Both the position numbers and the translations under genes were made by a program. A DNA stretch of 6,605 nucleotides from Spirochaeta sp. GTDB lineage: Bacteria; Spirochaetota; Spirochaetia; Spirochaetales_E; Spirochaetaceae_B. Under the pieces are notes generated by a model. That model was not told the DNA's origin. It did not search any database and worked only from the letters and a program-made list of their open reading frames with translations. The stretch covers positions 1-6,605 of the forward strand of contig JAUUYD010000134.1 in the NCBI GenBank assembly GCA_030590585.1, given 5' to 3'. Below, piece after piece: positions 1 to 5,269 of the stretch; within the stretch, counting starts at the first letter, position 1, and every line of letters begins with the position of its first letter.

Positions 1-177
1 AACGACGTCCTCAACCACAGCGTCCGGCTCGGGTTCCGGTTCCGGCTCGGGTTCCGGGGCCGGTTCTTCAACAACTGGTTTTTCAGTTACGGGCTCAGCA
101 ACGGCTGCAGGTTCCTCAGTCGCACAAGAAATGAAGAAGAGTCCGATAATTAGCATTACTGGCAGTATTATTTTCAT
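1..177 (-). CDS. Lipoprotein with Pro-Glu-rich linker, 3'-truncated by window edge
   Basis: The reading frame starts at ATG 177-175 and stays open to base 1, giving 59 residues of an incomplete protein. Residues 1-17 form a signal peptide: Lys2, then a hydrophobic core of I, L, V, M, G and F. It ends in F-I-S-C with Cys18 as the likely lipidated residue. Phe at -3 is unusual for an E. coli lipobox but fits the looser spirochaetal type. After Cys18 comes an acidic, proline-rich stretch with five consecutive Glu-Pro pairs near residues 42-51, probably an extended linker holding a downstream domain away from the membrane. That domain lies outside the window, so the function is unknown; OmpA-like or peptidoglycan-associated lipoproteins are only one possibility. 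No Shine-Dalgarno sequence precedes the start, and a good promoter lies so close that the mRNA may be leaderless. The gene is divergent from coaD. Confidence 0.82.
   Translation of the reverse strand, partial: MKIILPVMLIIGLFFISCATEEPAAVAEPVTEKPVVEEPAPEPEPEPEPEPDAVVEDVV
23..58. repeat. Two tandem copies of an 18-bp repeat coding Glu-Pro pairs
   Basis: Bases 23-40 and 41-58 are two copies of an 18-base unit that differ only at the last base. The unit is built from shorter tccgg/cgggt pieces. Read on the minus strand it is in frame with the lipoprotein gene and encodes alternating Glu and Pro. Gain or loss of a copy would change the linker by six residues without a frameshift. Confidence 0.8.
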
Positions 178-185
178 ACAACGTG

Positions 186-215
186 ATTGTATGATGGGGT
201 TCAACACTGCGTCAA
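186..215 (-). promoter_or_regulatory. Promoter of the lipoprotein gene (sigma-70 type)
   Basis: On the minus strand, TTGACG (215-210) is followed after 18 bases by TACAAT (191-186), each one mismatch from consensus. Only eight bases separate the -10 box from the ATG at 177. The expected transcription start therefore falls at or within about three bases of the start codon, which agrees with the absence of a ribosome binding site. This is an inference from sequence match and spacing only. Confidence 0.6.
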
Positions 216-275
216 ACGATAAAACATGTTTAAGTGTGTATAGACCCGACGTAACAACGGAGATTTATGTAAATT

Positions 276-767
276 ATGGTAAAAGCAGTTTTTCCCGGTT
301 CATTCGATCCTCCCACATATGGGCACCTCAATATAATCAAACGCGGTGCCGCACTTTTTGATTCACTTGATATAATTATTGCGGTCAATTCCCAGAAAAC
401 CCCTTTGCTGTCACCAGGTGAAATAAAAGACCTGTTTGAAGAGCAGCTTGCTCTTATGAATCTTCCTCAGGTACGCGTTACCGCATTTGAAGGTCTGGTA
501 GTGGATTATTGCCGGTCTGTGGATGCCGGAGTACTTCTCAGAGGGGTTCGATCTTCAGCTGACTTCGATTATGAGTTTGAACTATCCATCTTGAACAAGC
601 AGCTGAGTGAGGACATCGAGACTGTGCTTCTGCCTACAGAGCCAAAGTATTTTGTACTCAGATCAAGTACAATCAAGGAATTACTCAAACTTGGAGGTGA
701 TATATCCGCCATGGTTCCCCCTTCGGTTGAAAAAGCGCTTATAAAACATAGAGGAATTGTGGATTAG
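276..767 (+). CDS. coaD: Phosphopantetheine adenylyltransferase (CoaD)
   Basis: CoaD transfers AMP from ATP to 4'-phosphopantetheine, making dephospho-CoA, the penultimate step of cytoplasmic coenzyme A synthesis. The 163-residue protein has the usual family length and full architecture. The N-terminal nucleotide-binding strand reads FPGSFDP (residues 6-12) and is followed by the nucleotidyltransferase T-x-G-H motif (Thr14, Gly16, His17). R-G-V-R-S-S-A-D-F-D-Y-E (89-100) is the conserved substrate-side segment. L-R-S-S-T-I-K-E (128-135) replaces the familiar I-S-S-S-x-V-K-E signature near the C-terminus. The start at 276 is chosen because MVKAVFPGSFDP aligns with known N-termini; the GGAG at 259-262 is 13 bases away, which is long. 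A start-stop pair, ATG TAA, lies at 267-272 between them. A TATAGA at 239-244 could be a -10 box but has no good -35. The gene is divergent from the lipoprotein gene and 86 bases upstream of rpmF. Confidence 0.96.
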   Translation: MVKAVFPGSFDPPTYGHLNIIKRGAALFDSLDIIIAVNSQKTPLLSPGEIKDLFEEQLALMNLPQVRVTAFEGLVVDYCRSVDAGVLLRGVRSSADFDYEFELSILNKQLSEDIETVLLPTEPKYFVLRSSTIKELLKLGGDISAMVPPSVEKALIKHRGIVD

Positions 768-791
768 TGTTTCTTGACACTTCGTCAGGAC

Positions 792-820
792 TTGACGGAA
801 ATCAGGGGTCAATATAATAT
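792..820 (+). promoter_or_regulatory. Promoter of the rpmF-acpP-rnc operon, with TGAC half-sites
   Basis: TTGACG at 792-797 is followed after 17 bases by TAATAT (815-820), or after 15 bases by a perfect TATAAT (813-818). Either register puts the transcript start near 825-828, giving an rpmF leader of about 28 bases. Inverted pairs overlap both boxes: CGTCA (783-787) with TGACG (793-797), and GGTCA (807-811) with TGACC (820-824). Nothing resembling a terminator separates coaD from this promoter, so readthrough from coaD is also possible. Confidence 0.65.
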
Positions 821-853
821 GACCACCGCAAAATGATTTCAGTGAGGAAATAA

Positions 854-1042
854 ATGGCGGTACCAAAATACCGAATATCTAAGGCCAGGGGCCGCCGGCG
901 ACGCTCGATAAATATGAGACTTGCCGTCCCGAACCTGATCACATGTTCCAACTGCGGAAACAAGATCTTGAGACATCGTGTGTGTCCCAAGTGCGGTTTT
1001 TACAAAGGCAACCAGATTATCGAACCCGAAGAAATGGGTTGA
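854..1042 (+). CDS. rpmF: 50S ribosomal protein L32, zinc-binding form
   Basis: Bacterial L32 is a small protein of the large ribosomal subunit. The 62-residue product begins MAVPKYRISKARGRRRRS, the typical very basic N-terminal tail that inserts into rRNA. It is followed by a zinc ribbon with C-x-x-C at Cys31 and Cys34 and a second C-x-x-C at Cys44 and Cys47. This is therefore the cysteine-containing (C+) form and not a zinc-independent paralogue. The start is supported by GAGGA at 844-848 with good spacing. It is the first gene of a close-set operon, 20 bases before acpP. In other bacteria rpmF commonly sits beside fatty-acid synthesis genes (for example before plsX-fabH in E. coli); here only acpP remains next to it. 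Confidence 0.96.
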   Translation: MAVPKYRISKARGRRRRSINMRLAVPNLITCSNCGNKILRHRVCPKCGFYKGNQIIEPEEMG

Positions 1043-1062
1043 TTAAGTCTAAGGAGAATTAA

Positions 1063-1308
1063 ATGAGCACCGATCTGTTCGAAAAACTAAAGGATCTCAT
1101 CGCGGATAAACTCGAGGTTGAGAAAGACAAGATTACTCTTGAGTCCAGATTCCGTGAGGATCTTGGCGCCGATAGTCTCGATACTTACGAGCTGCTGTAC
1201 GCTATCGATTCTGAACTTGGCGTTTCCGTTCCTGACGAAAAAGCCACAGAATTCGAGAAGGTACAGGATGCACTGACCTTCATCGAGGAGAATCTGAAAG
1301 ATAAGTAA
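1063..1308 (+). CDS. acpP: Acyl carrier protein
   Basis: AcpP carries growing acyl chains as thioesters on a 4'-phosphopantetheine arm during cytosolic type II fatty acid synthesis. The 81-residue acidic protein contains G-A-D-S-L-D with Ser38 as the expected attachment site, followed by recognition helix II and the conserved V-P-D-E (56-59). Helix II reads T-Y-E-L-L-Y-A-I-D-S-E-L, with tyrosines at two positions that are Val and Met in E. coli AcpP and one fewer glutamate. This looks like lineage variation, not loss of function. AAGGAG at 1051-1056, six bases from the ATG, is a strong ribosome binding site. The frame ends TAA TAG TGA, three different stop codons in succession, and rnc begins within them. 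Its neighbour coaD supplies the pathway for the prosthetic group. Confidence 0.96.
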   Translation: MSTDLFEKLKDLIADKLEVEKDKITLESRFREDLGADSLDTYELLYAIDSELGVSVPDEKATEFEKVQDALTFIEENLKDK

Positions 1309-1310
1309 TA

Positions 1311-2072
1311 GTGAGGATTCCTTCTCATGTTCTCGATGTTCCAACTTTGAGAATGCCGTCTGTGAATTCTTCACGGAAGAGAGAGTTATCACTTTTTCAG
1401 AAAAAGGCAGGATTGAGGTTCAGGAGATTAAGTCTTCTGGACCTCGCTTTTTGTCACAGATCTTTCGTTAACGAAACGACAGAAGATATCGACAATAATG
1501 AGAGACTTGAGTTCCTCGGTGATTCAGTTCTCGGGATTGTTGTAGCTGACTATCTGTTTAGATTGCTTCCCGACCGCCCTGAAGGTGACCTGGCCAGAAT
1601 CAAGTCCCATGTTGTCAGTGAAGATGCTCTTGCCGTAATCGCCATGAATCTCGGAATAGATTCCATTGTCCATGTTGGCAGGGGTGAGGAGCTTTCAGGC
1701 GGTAGAACAAAGAAAGCGCTTCTCTCCGACACTATGGAGGCGCTTATAGGTGCCTGGTATCTTGATGCCGGTTACGACAAAGTTGCCCGATTCATACTTT
1801 TTTATCTGAAAGATCCCATCGATACTGTCCTGGCAAACAAACACCGTAAAGACTATAAAACCCTTCTCCAGGAAATTGTTCAGAAGCGGTTCCACGGTTA
1901 TCCGAAATATTTACTGGACCGTAAAACCGGCCCCGATCACAAAAAAACATTCTGGATGAGTGTTACTGTGAATGGAGACAGCTATGGACCGGGGAAGGGC
2001 GGGAACAAGAAATCAGCGGGGCAGGAAGCTGCCAGAATGGCATATGAATATCTTGAAGAGAATCAGCCGTGA
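1311..2072 (+). CDS. rnc: Ribonuclease III
   Basis: RNase III cleaves double-stranded RNA, including rRNA precursors and structured mRNAs. The catalytic domain (about residues 25-170) carries the signature N-E-R-L-E-F-L-G-D at 63-71. Predicted metal ligands are Glu64, Glu67 and Asp71, with Asp140 and Glu143 in L-S-D-T-M-E-A-L-I-G-A. A double-stranded RNA-binding domain follows (about 181-250), including G-P-D-H-K-K-T-F and the helix G-N-K-K-S-A-G-Q-E-A-A. Length, 253 residues, is slightly above the usual 225-245 because of an N-terminal extension. The start is uncertain. GTG at 1311 lies two bases after the acpP stop and suits translational coupling, but has only a weak ribosome binding site; ATG at 1353 would give 239 residues, also with no clear site. 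Both keep the whole catalytic domain. The 3' end overlaps cca by 10 bases, tail to tail. Confidence 0.95.
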   Translation: MRIPSHVLDVPTLRMPSVNSSRKRELSLFQKKAGLRFRRLSLLDLAFCHRSFVNETTEDIDNNERLEFLGDSVLGIVVADYLFRLLPDRPEGDLARIKSHVVSEDALAVIAMNLGIDSIVHVGRGEELSGGRTKKALLSDTMEALIGAWYLDAGYDKVARFILFYLKDPIDTVLANKHRKDYKTLLQEIVQKRFHGYPKYLLDRKTGPDHKKTFWMSVTVNGDSYGPGKGGNKKSAGQEAARMAYEYLEENQP

Positions 2073-3424
2073 ATCTCCAGCCATAACTTCCCCAGTTCCA
2101 TTAAACGATTGTATTCGTTGTTTTGCGGATCCTCCAGTACACAATCAAGAAGGTGCTTAAGCAGGGTTCCCATGACCGGACCCGGTTTAACTCCAAGATT
2201 CTTTATGATATCTCTACCATTTACACTGAGATCTCCAATACGCAATGCCGCTTCCGATTCAAGAATACCGTTAATCCGCAGCATCAGCTCTTCAATATGT
2301 ACCGTTGGAGCAGCAAACCCGGGTGAAATCGCAGAAGCATCGGCCAGGCGTAAAGCCATCAGATCATCAATAAGATCCAAACCGACCCGGGCCATGAACC
2401 TGCGAACCGCGGCATCCGTCCAATCTGATGTATAATGAAACATATGATACCGAACCAGCCTGCTGATTCTCTCTCTGTCGGCATTTGAAGCCTTATACCT
2501 TTTTAACAGGTTTTCGGTGATTTCAGAACCTGTTATTTCGTGTCGATGAAAAGAAACCTCACCATTTTCGTCCAGTTCTTTCACAAGAGGCTTTCCGATG
2601 TCATGAAAAAGTGCAGCAGCTCTCACTTGCAGGTTTTTCCGGTCTGCCAGGTCGCATGCCTTCAGGCTGTGGTCAAAAACATCAAGAACATGGCGGCCCT
2701 TCTGACTTACTCCTTTGCAGACAAGCAGTTCAGGGAGAAGTAGATTCATCAGCCCGGATTCGAGGAAAAGTCTGAATGCCGTAGATGGTTTCTGTGAAAC
2801 GAGTATTTTCTTCAGCTCCTCCCATATCCGTTCAGCAGAGATGGAAGGAATATTTGAAAGTGTTTTTCCTATGGCTTTCATGGTTTCAGATTCAATGCTG
2901 AATCCAAGCTGAGATGCAAACCTGCAGGCCCTGATCGATCTGAGCCCGTCTTCATTAAATCTTTCTGAAGGGGTACCGATGGCCTTGATAATTTGATTCT
3001 TCAAATCTTCACGGCCGTTATGTGGGTCTATGAGGCGATTGTTGATTAAATCCCAGGCGATGGCATTGATGGTAAAATCCCGGCGTGAAAGATCCTCGTT
3101 GATATCGGTGGAGTAGACGACTTTATCGGGGCGCCTGCCGTCACTGTAATCGCCATCCCTTCTGAAGGTAGTCGTTTCAAACTGGTGTCCGCCAAGAAGA
3201 ATTGTAACAGTTCCGTGTTTGATACCTGTGGGAATTGTCCGGTGAAACAGACTGACAACCTCATCGGGCTCGGCATCGGTGGCTAAATCATAATCTATAG
3301 ATCTACGGCCCAGTAATCCATCCCTCACAGCTCCGCCGACAAGCCAGCATTGCCGGGATGCTTTCGCAAATATACCGGCAGCGGTCTGGAGATCAGCAGG
3401 AATATGAACAGGAGGTTTTTCCAT
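2063..3424 (-). CDS. cca: CCA tRNA nucleotidyltransferase / poly(A) polymerase family with HD domain
   Basis: Class II nucleotidyltransferase that adds or repairs the 3' CCA of tRNA. The head domain has L-V-G-G-A-V-R-D (28-35) and the metal-binding D-Y-D of R-S-I-D-Y-D-L-A-T (Asp44, Asp46). Next come R-R-D-F-T-I-N-A-I-A (114-123), the nucleotide-recognition segment E-D-G-L-R (158-162) with R-A-C-R-F-A after it, and E-R-I-W-E-E-L (198-204). An HD domain begins at A-L-F-H-D-I-G-K-P (271-279, His274/Asp275). The 453-residue length fits HD-containing bacterial CCA enzymes. Poly(A) polymerase, or an enzyme adding only CC or A, cannot be excluded by eye. The start at 3424 is the first possible one, as an in-frame TAG lies 15 bases upstream. 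No Shine-Dalgarno sequence precedes it. The 3' end overlaps rnc by 10 bases, and flaB lies upstream on the same strand behind a terminator. Confidence 0.9.
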   Translation of the reverse strand: MEKPPVHIPADLQTAAGIFAKASRQCWLVGGAVRDGLLGRRSIDYDLATDAEPDEVVSLFHRTIPTGIKHGTVTILLGGHQFETTTFRRDGDYSDGRRPDKVVYSTDINEDLSRRDFTINAIAWDLINNRLIDPHNGREDLKNQIIKAIGTPSERFNEDGLRSIRACRFASQLGFSIESETMKAIGKTLSNIPSISAERIWEELKKILVSQKPSTAFRLFLESGLMNLLLPELLVCKGVSQKGRHVLDVFDHSLKACDLADRKNLQVRAAALFHDIGKPLVKELDENGEVSFHRHEITGSEITENLLKRYKASNADRERISRLVRYHMFHYTSDWTDAAVRRFMARVGLDLIDDLMALRLADASAISPGFAAPTVHIEELMLRINGILESEAALRIGDLSVNGRDIIKNLGVKPGPVMGTLLKHLLDCVLEDPQNNEYNRLMELGKLWLEIHG

Positions 3425-3433
3425 TGAATTAAA

Positions 3434-3468
3434 AAACTAGCTGAGGGAGAGGGCAGGGGTCAAGTCAA
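3434..3468 (-). promoter_or_regulatory. Possible weak promoter of cca
   Basis: After the flaB terminator the minus strand reads TTGACT overlapping TTGACC (3468-3458). Eighteen bases after TTGACC comes TAGTTT (3439-3434), a poor -10 box with three of six consensus bases. Nine bases then remain before the cca ATG, so the leader would be almost absent, in line with the missing ribosome binding site. The -35 box is good and the -10 box weak, so this is tentative. Confidence 0.28.
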
Positions 3469-3475
3469 TATGCGT

Positions 3476-3502
3476 AAAAAACCCGGCCGTAAAGGCCGGG
3501 TT
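3476..3502 (-). terminator. Intrinsic terminator of flaB
   Basis: A nine-base-pair hairpin, AACCCGGCC (3480-3488) with GGCCGGGTT (3494-3502) and a five-base loop, is followed on the minus strand by a run of T opposite the A run at 3476-3481. It lies 35 bases beyond the flaB stop codon. The plus strand has no matching T run, so it acts only in the flaB direction and separates flaB from cca. Confidence 0.93.
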
Positions 3503-3537
3503 AGTCATCCAAAATCGAGAATTGTCGTTAAGGAACT

Positions 3538-4398
3538 CTACTGCAGCAACTTCAGGACCATCTGACCCTGCTGGTTGGCCTGGGCTAGCATGGCTGTTGA
3601 GGCTTGGTTGAGTATCTGATTTTTTGTCAGTTCAACAGTTTCTTTAGCCATGTTCAGATCGCGGATCTGGGATTCGGAGGCCTGAAGATTTTCAGCACCT
3701 ACATCCAATCCTCTGATTGCGTGTTCCAGGCGGTTCTGGTATGCACCAAGATCTGCCCTTTGTTTGTTAACCTGCTTCAGTGCTTCATCAACAATGCCAA
3801 TATTCCTGTTGGCCTGTTCGGGAGTGGATATGGAGATTATCTGTCCCGTACCAACCTGACGGACGCCAAGGGCTTCCGCGGTCATTGTTCCGATGAATAC
3901 CTGTTCGCGCTGATCCATATTGGCACCGATGTGCAGCCACATAGAACCAGTAACGCTATTAAGGCCTGTATAGCGTGCAAACCGTCCGGTGAGCATGTTC
4001 ATACCGTTGAACTGAGCATGAGACGCTATGCGGTCCACCTCGTCCACCAGTTGAGATACTTCAACCTGGATCTGCATTCGGTCTTCCGAAGAGTAGATTC
4101 CATTAGAGGCCTGTATGGCCAGTTCACGGATCCTCTGAAGGATATCCGAGGACTCCTGGAGGTAACCTTCGGTAGTCTGGATAAACGAAACGCCGTCTGC
4201 CGCGTTCCGACTGGCCTGTTGAAGGCCACGAATCTGGGATCGCATCTTTTCAGACACGGCCAGCCCGGAAGCATCATCACCCGCTCGGGTAATCCGCATT
4301 CCGGAAGAGAGTTTCTCCATGCTTTTCAAGGTGTTAAAACCGTTGATTTTACTCTGACGAGTTGCGAAGAGGGCACTCATGTTGTGATTGATGATCAT
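3538..4398 (-). CDS. flaB: Core flagellin FlaB
   Basis: FlaB is the core filament subunit of the spirochaetal periplasmic flagellum. The 286-residue protein starts [15 protein letters not shown] and has no signal peptide, as expected for export by the flagellar type III system. The N-terminal D0/D1 region (1-140) includes E-K-L-S-S-G-M-R-I (28-36), A-G-D-D-A-S-G-L-A (39-47) and A-Q-F-N-G-M-N-M-L (128-136). The C-terminal D1/D0 region (about 195-286) includes [11 protein letters not shown] (214-224) and ends A-M-L-A-Q-A-N-Q. Between them is only a short segment with [10 protein letters not shown] (154-163), a spirochaetal FlaB hallmark, and no variable outer domain. Translation starts behind an excellent AAGGAGG (minus 4410-4404, five bases from ATG). 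The leader carries a hairpin and two GGATGT motifs suggesting CsrA control. A strong terminator follows. No other flagellar gene is adjacent, so this appears to be a single-gene transcript. Confidence 0.97.
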   Translation of the reverse strand: MIINHNMSALFATRQSKINGFNTLKSMEKLSSGMRITRAGDDASGLAVSEKMRSQIRGLQQASRNAADGVSFIQTTEGYLQESSDILQRIRELAIQASNGIYSSEDRMQIQVEVSQLVDEVDRIASHAQFNGMNMLTGRFARYTGLNSVTGSMWLHIGANMDQREQVFIGTMTAEALGVRQVGTGQIISISTPEQANRNIGIVDEALKQVNKQRADLGAYQNRLEHAIRGLDVGAENLQASESQIRDLNMAKETVELTKNQILNQASTAMLAQANQQGQMVLKLLQ

Positions 4399-4469
4399 TA
4401 CATCCTCCTTGATGTTGACCAGCTTGTGAACTTAAGCGGACATCCTTATCCGCTATCTCAACAATCGGC
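4399..4469 (-). promoter_or_regulatory. flaB leader: sigma-28-like -10 box, hairpin, two GGATGT motifs and SD
   Basis: On the minus strand GCCGATTG (4469-4462) matches six of eight bases of the flagellar sigma-28 -10 box GCCGATAA. The expected TAAA 15 bases upstream reads TCAT, so the promoter call is weak. A start near 4455 would place a six-base-pair hairpin at the very 5' end: AGCGGA (minus 4454-4449) and TCCGCT (4440-4435) with an eight-base loop reading TAAGGATG. GGATGT occurs at 4445-4440, where the GGA is in the loop, and again at 4405-4400, overlapping the AAGGAGG ribosome binding site. This resembles paired CsrA sites (inference). Confidence 0.55.
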
Positions 4470-4627
4470 CGGATCTGAGTCGATATGAGTTTTTTCTCTG
4501 TCTTTTAAAGGATTCAGGCTGGTGATTGATGATTTCTCAAAAAATAATGCCGTTTGAAACCGGCAGTTGCGGTTAATGACCAGAACAGGAAAATGTGGCA
4601 AGCTTATGAATGTTGAAGGGGTTAACG

Positions 4628-5269
4628 ATGTCCAGAGCTGTGTTGTTTATCGGCGGGTCAGGTCCAAAGCCGGATGTGCTTAATAAATTATTGAAAAAGG
4701 ATGATCTGGTCTGTGCCGCTGATTCCGGACTTGATATGGCCCTTGCGGCGGGAATCAGGCCGGACGGTATCGTCGGGGACATGGATTCGCTCTCAGATAC
4801 TTCATTGCTTGATAGTTTCGCGGCGGACATTATAGAGATTCATCCTGTTGATAAAGATGAAACGGATACCGAACTCGGCATAGCCTGGTTGAGAGAGCGG
4901 GGCGGCTCACCTCTTATCATTATTGGAGGAGGTGAGGGGCGGCTGGATCATACTCTTGCATTGAAGGCTCTCTTTGGAAGGAATAATCCGCCTGACGCCT
5001 GGTTTACCGCAAGAGAAATGATACTGGGTCTTGAGGGTAATTTAGAAATACAGGGAATCCCCGGTTCCTCTGTTTCTTTTGTCGCTGCCGGCAGTGGACC
5101 GTGGAGGGTTGAATCAGAAGGACTGCAATGGGAACTCGGGAGCGTGGATTGGGACGTGGATTCCATCAGCTTGAGTAACCGTTTCATAAGTAAATCAATA
5201 AAGGTTTCTGTTCATGAGGGCCGTTTGCTGATGATACGGCCGATAGAAGAATATATTGCCGGTATTTAA
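4628..5269 (+). CDS. thiN: Thiamine pyrophosphokinase
   Basis: The enzyme transfers pyrophosphate from ATP to thiamine, giving the cofactor thiamine diphosphate; it acts in thiamine salvage. The catalytic domain shows A-D-S-G (31-34), the acidic G-D-M-D-S (50-54), K-D-E-T-D-T-E (76-82) and G-G-G-E-G-R-L-D-H (100-108), together the family signature for ATP, metal and thiamine binding. The C-terminal beta-rich thiamine-binding domain has G-L-Q-W-E-L (165-170) and L-S-N (182-184). The 213-residue length is usual for bacterial ThiN. ATG 4628 is preferred over the in-frame ATG at 4610 because AAGGGG at 4616-4621 lies six bases before it and homologous proteins begin at the first strand. The gene is divergent from flaB. 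Its stop overlaps the stop of the downstream convergent gene by four bases. No TPP riboswitch motif is visible upstream. Confidence 0.92.
   Translation: MSRAVLFIGGSGPKPDVLNKLLKKDDLVCAADSGLDMALAAGIRPDGIVGDMDSLSDTSLLDSFAADIIEIHPVDKDETDTELGIAWLRERGGSPLIIIGGGEGRLDHTLALKALFGRNNPPDAWFTAREMILGLEGNLEIQGIPGSSVSFVAAGSGPWRVESEGLQWELGSVDWDVDSISLSNRFISKSIKVSVHEGRLLMIRPIEEYIAGI

Noticed and set aside
239..244. TATAGA as the coaD promoter -10 box
   Set aside because: No recognisable -35 hexamer lies 16-18 bases upstream and no proper TGn extension is present, so it was not listed as a promoter.
1087..1392. Minus-strand open frame of 101 codons across acpP and the start of rnc
   Set aside because: Shadow of two well-supported plus-strand genes, with no ribosome binding site or family resemblance.
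2104..2124. AACGA/TCGTT hairpin followed by TTTT as an rnc terminator inside cca
   Set aside because: Five AT-rich pairs and a short broken T run are too weak, and the bases are explained by cca coding sequence.
3604..4488. Long plus-strand open frame of 294 codons opposite flaB
   Set aside because: It is antisense to an unmistakable flagellin gene, has no recognisable motif or ribosome binding site, and its composition is what the mirrored flaB codons would give.
4501..4510. TTTAAA as the -35 element of a sigma-28 flaB promoter
   Set aside because: On the minus strand TAAA here is about 34 bases from GCCGATTG, far more than the usual 15.
4549..4564. Imperfect hairpin GCCG...CGGC followed on the minus strand by a T-rich run, as a terminator
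   Set aside because: The stem is only four pairs plus a mismatch, and no minus-strand gene ends nearby; the SPFH-like gene ends some 700 bases away.
4470..4627. TPP riboswitch before the thiamine pyrophosphokinase gene
   Set aside because: A CTGAG occurs near 4474, but the conserved TPP-riboswitch cores, such as ACCTGAT, and the paired helices are absent on the plus strand.
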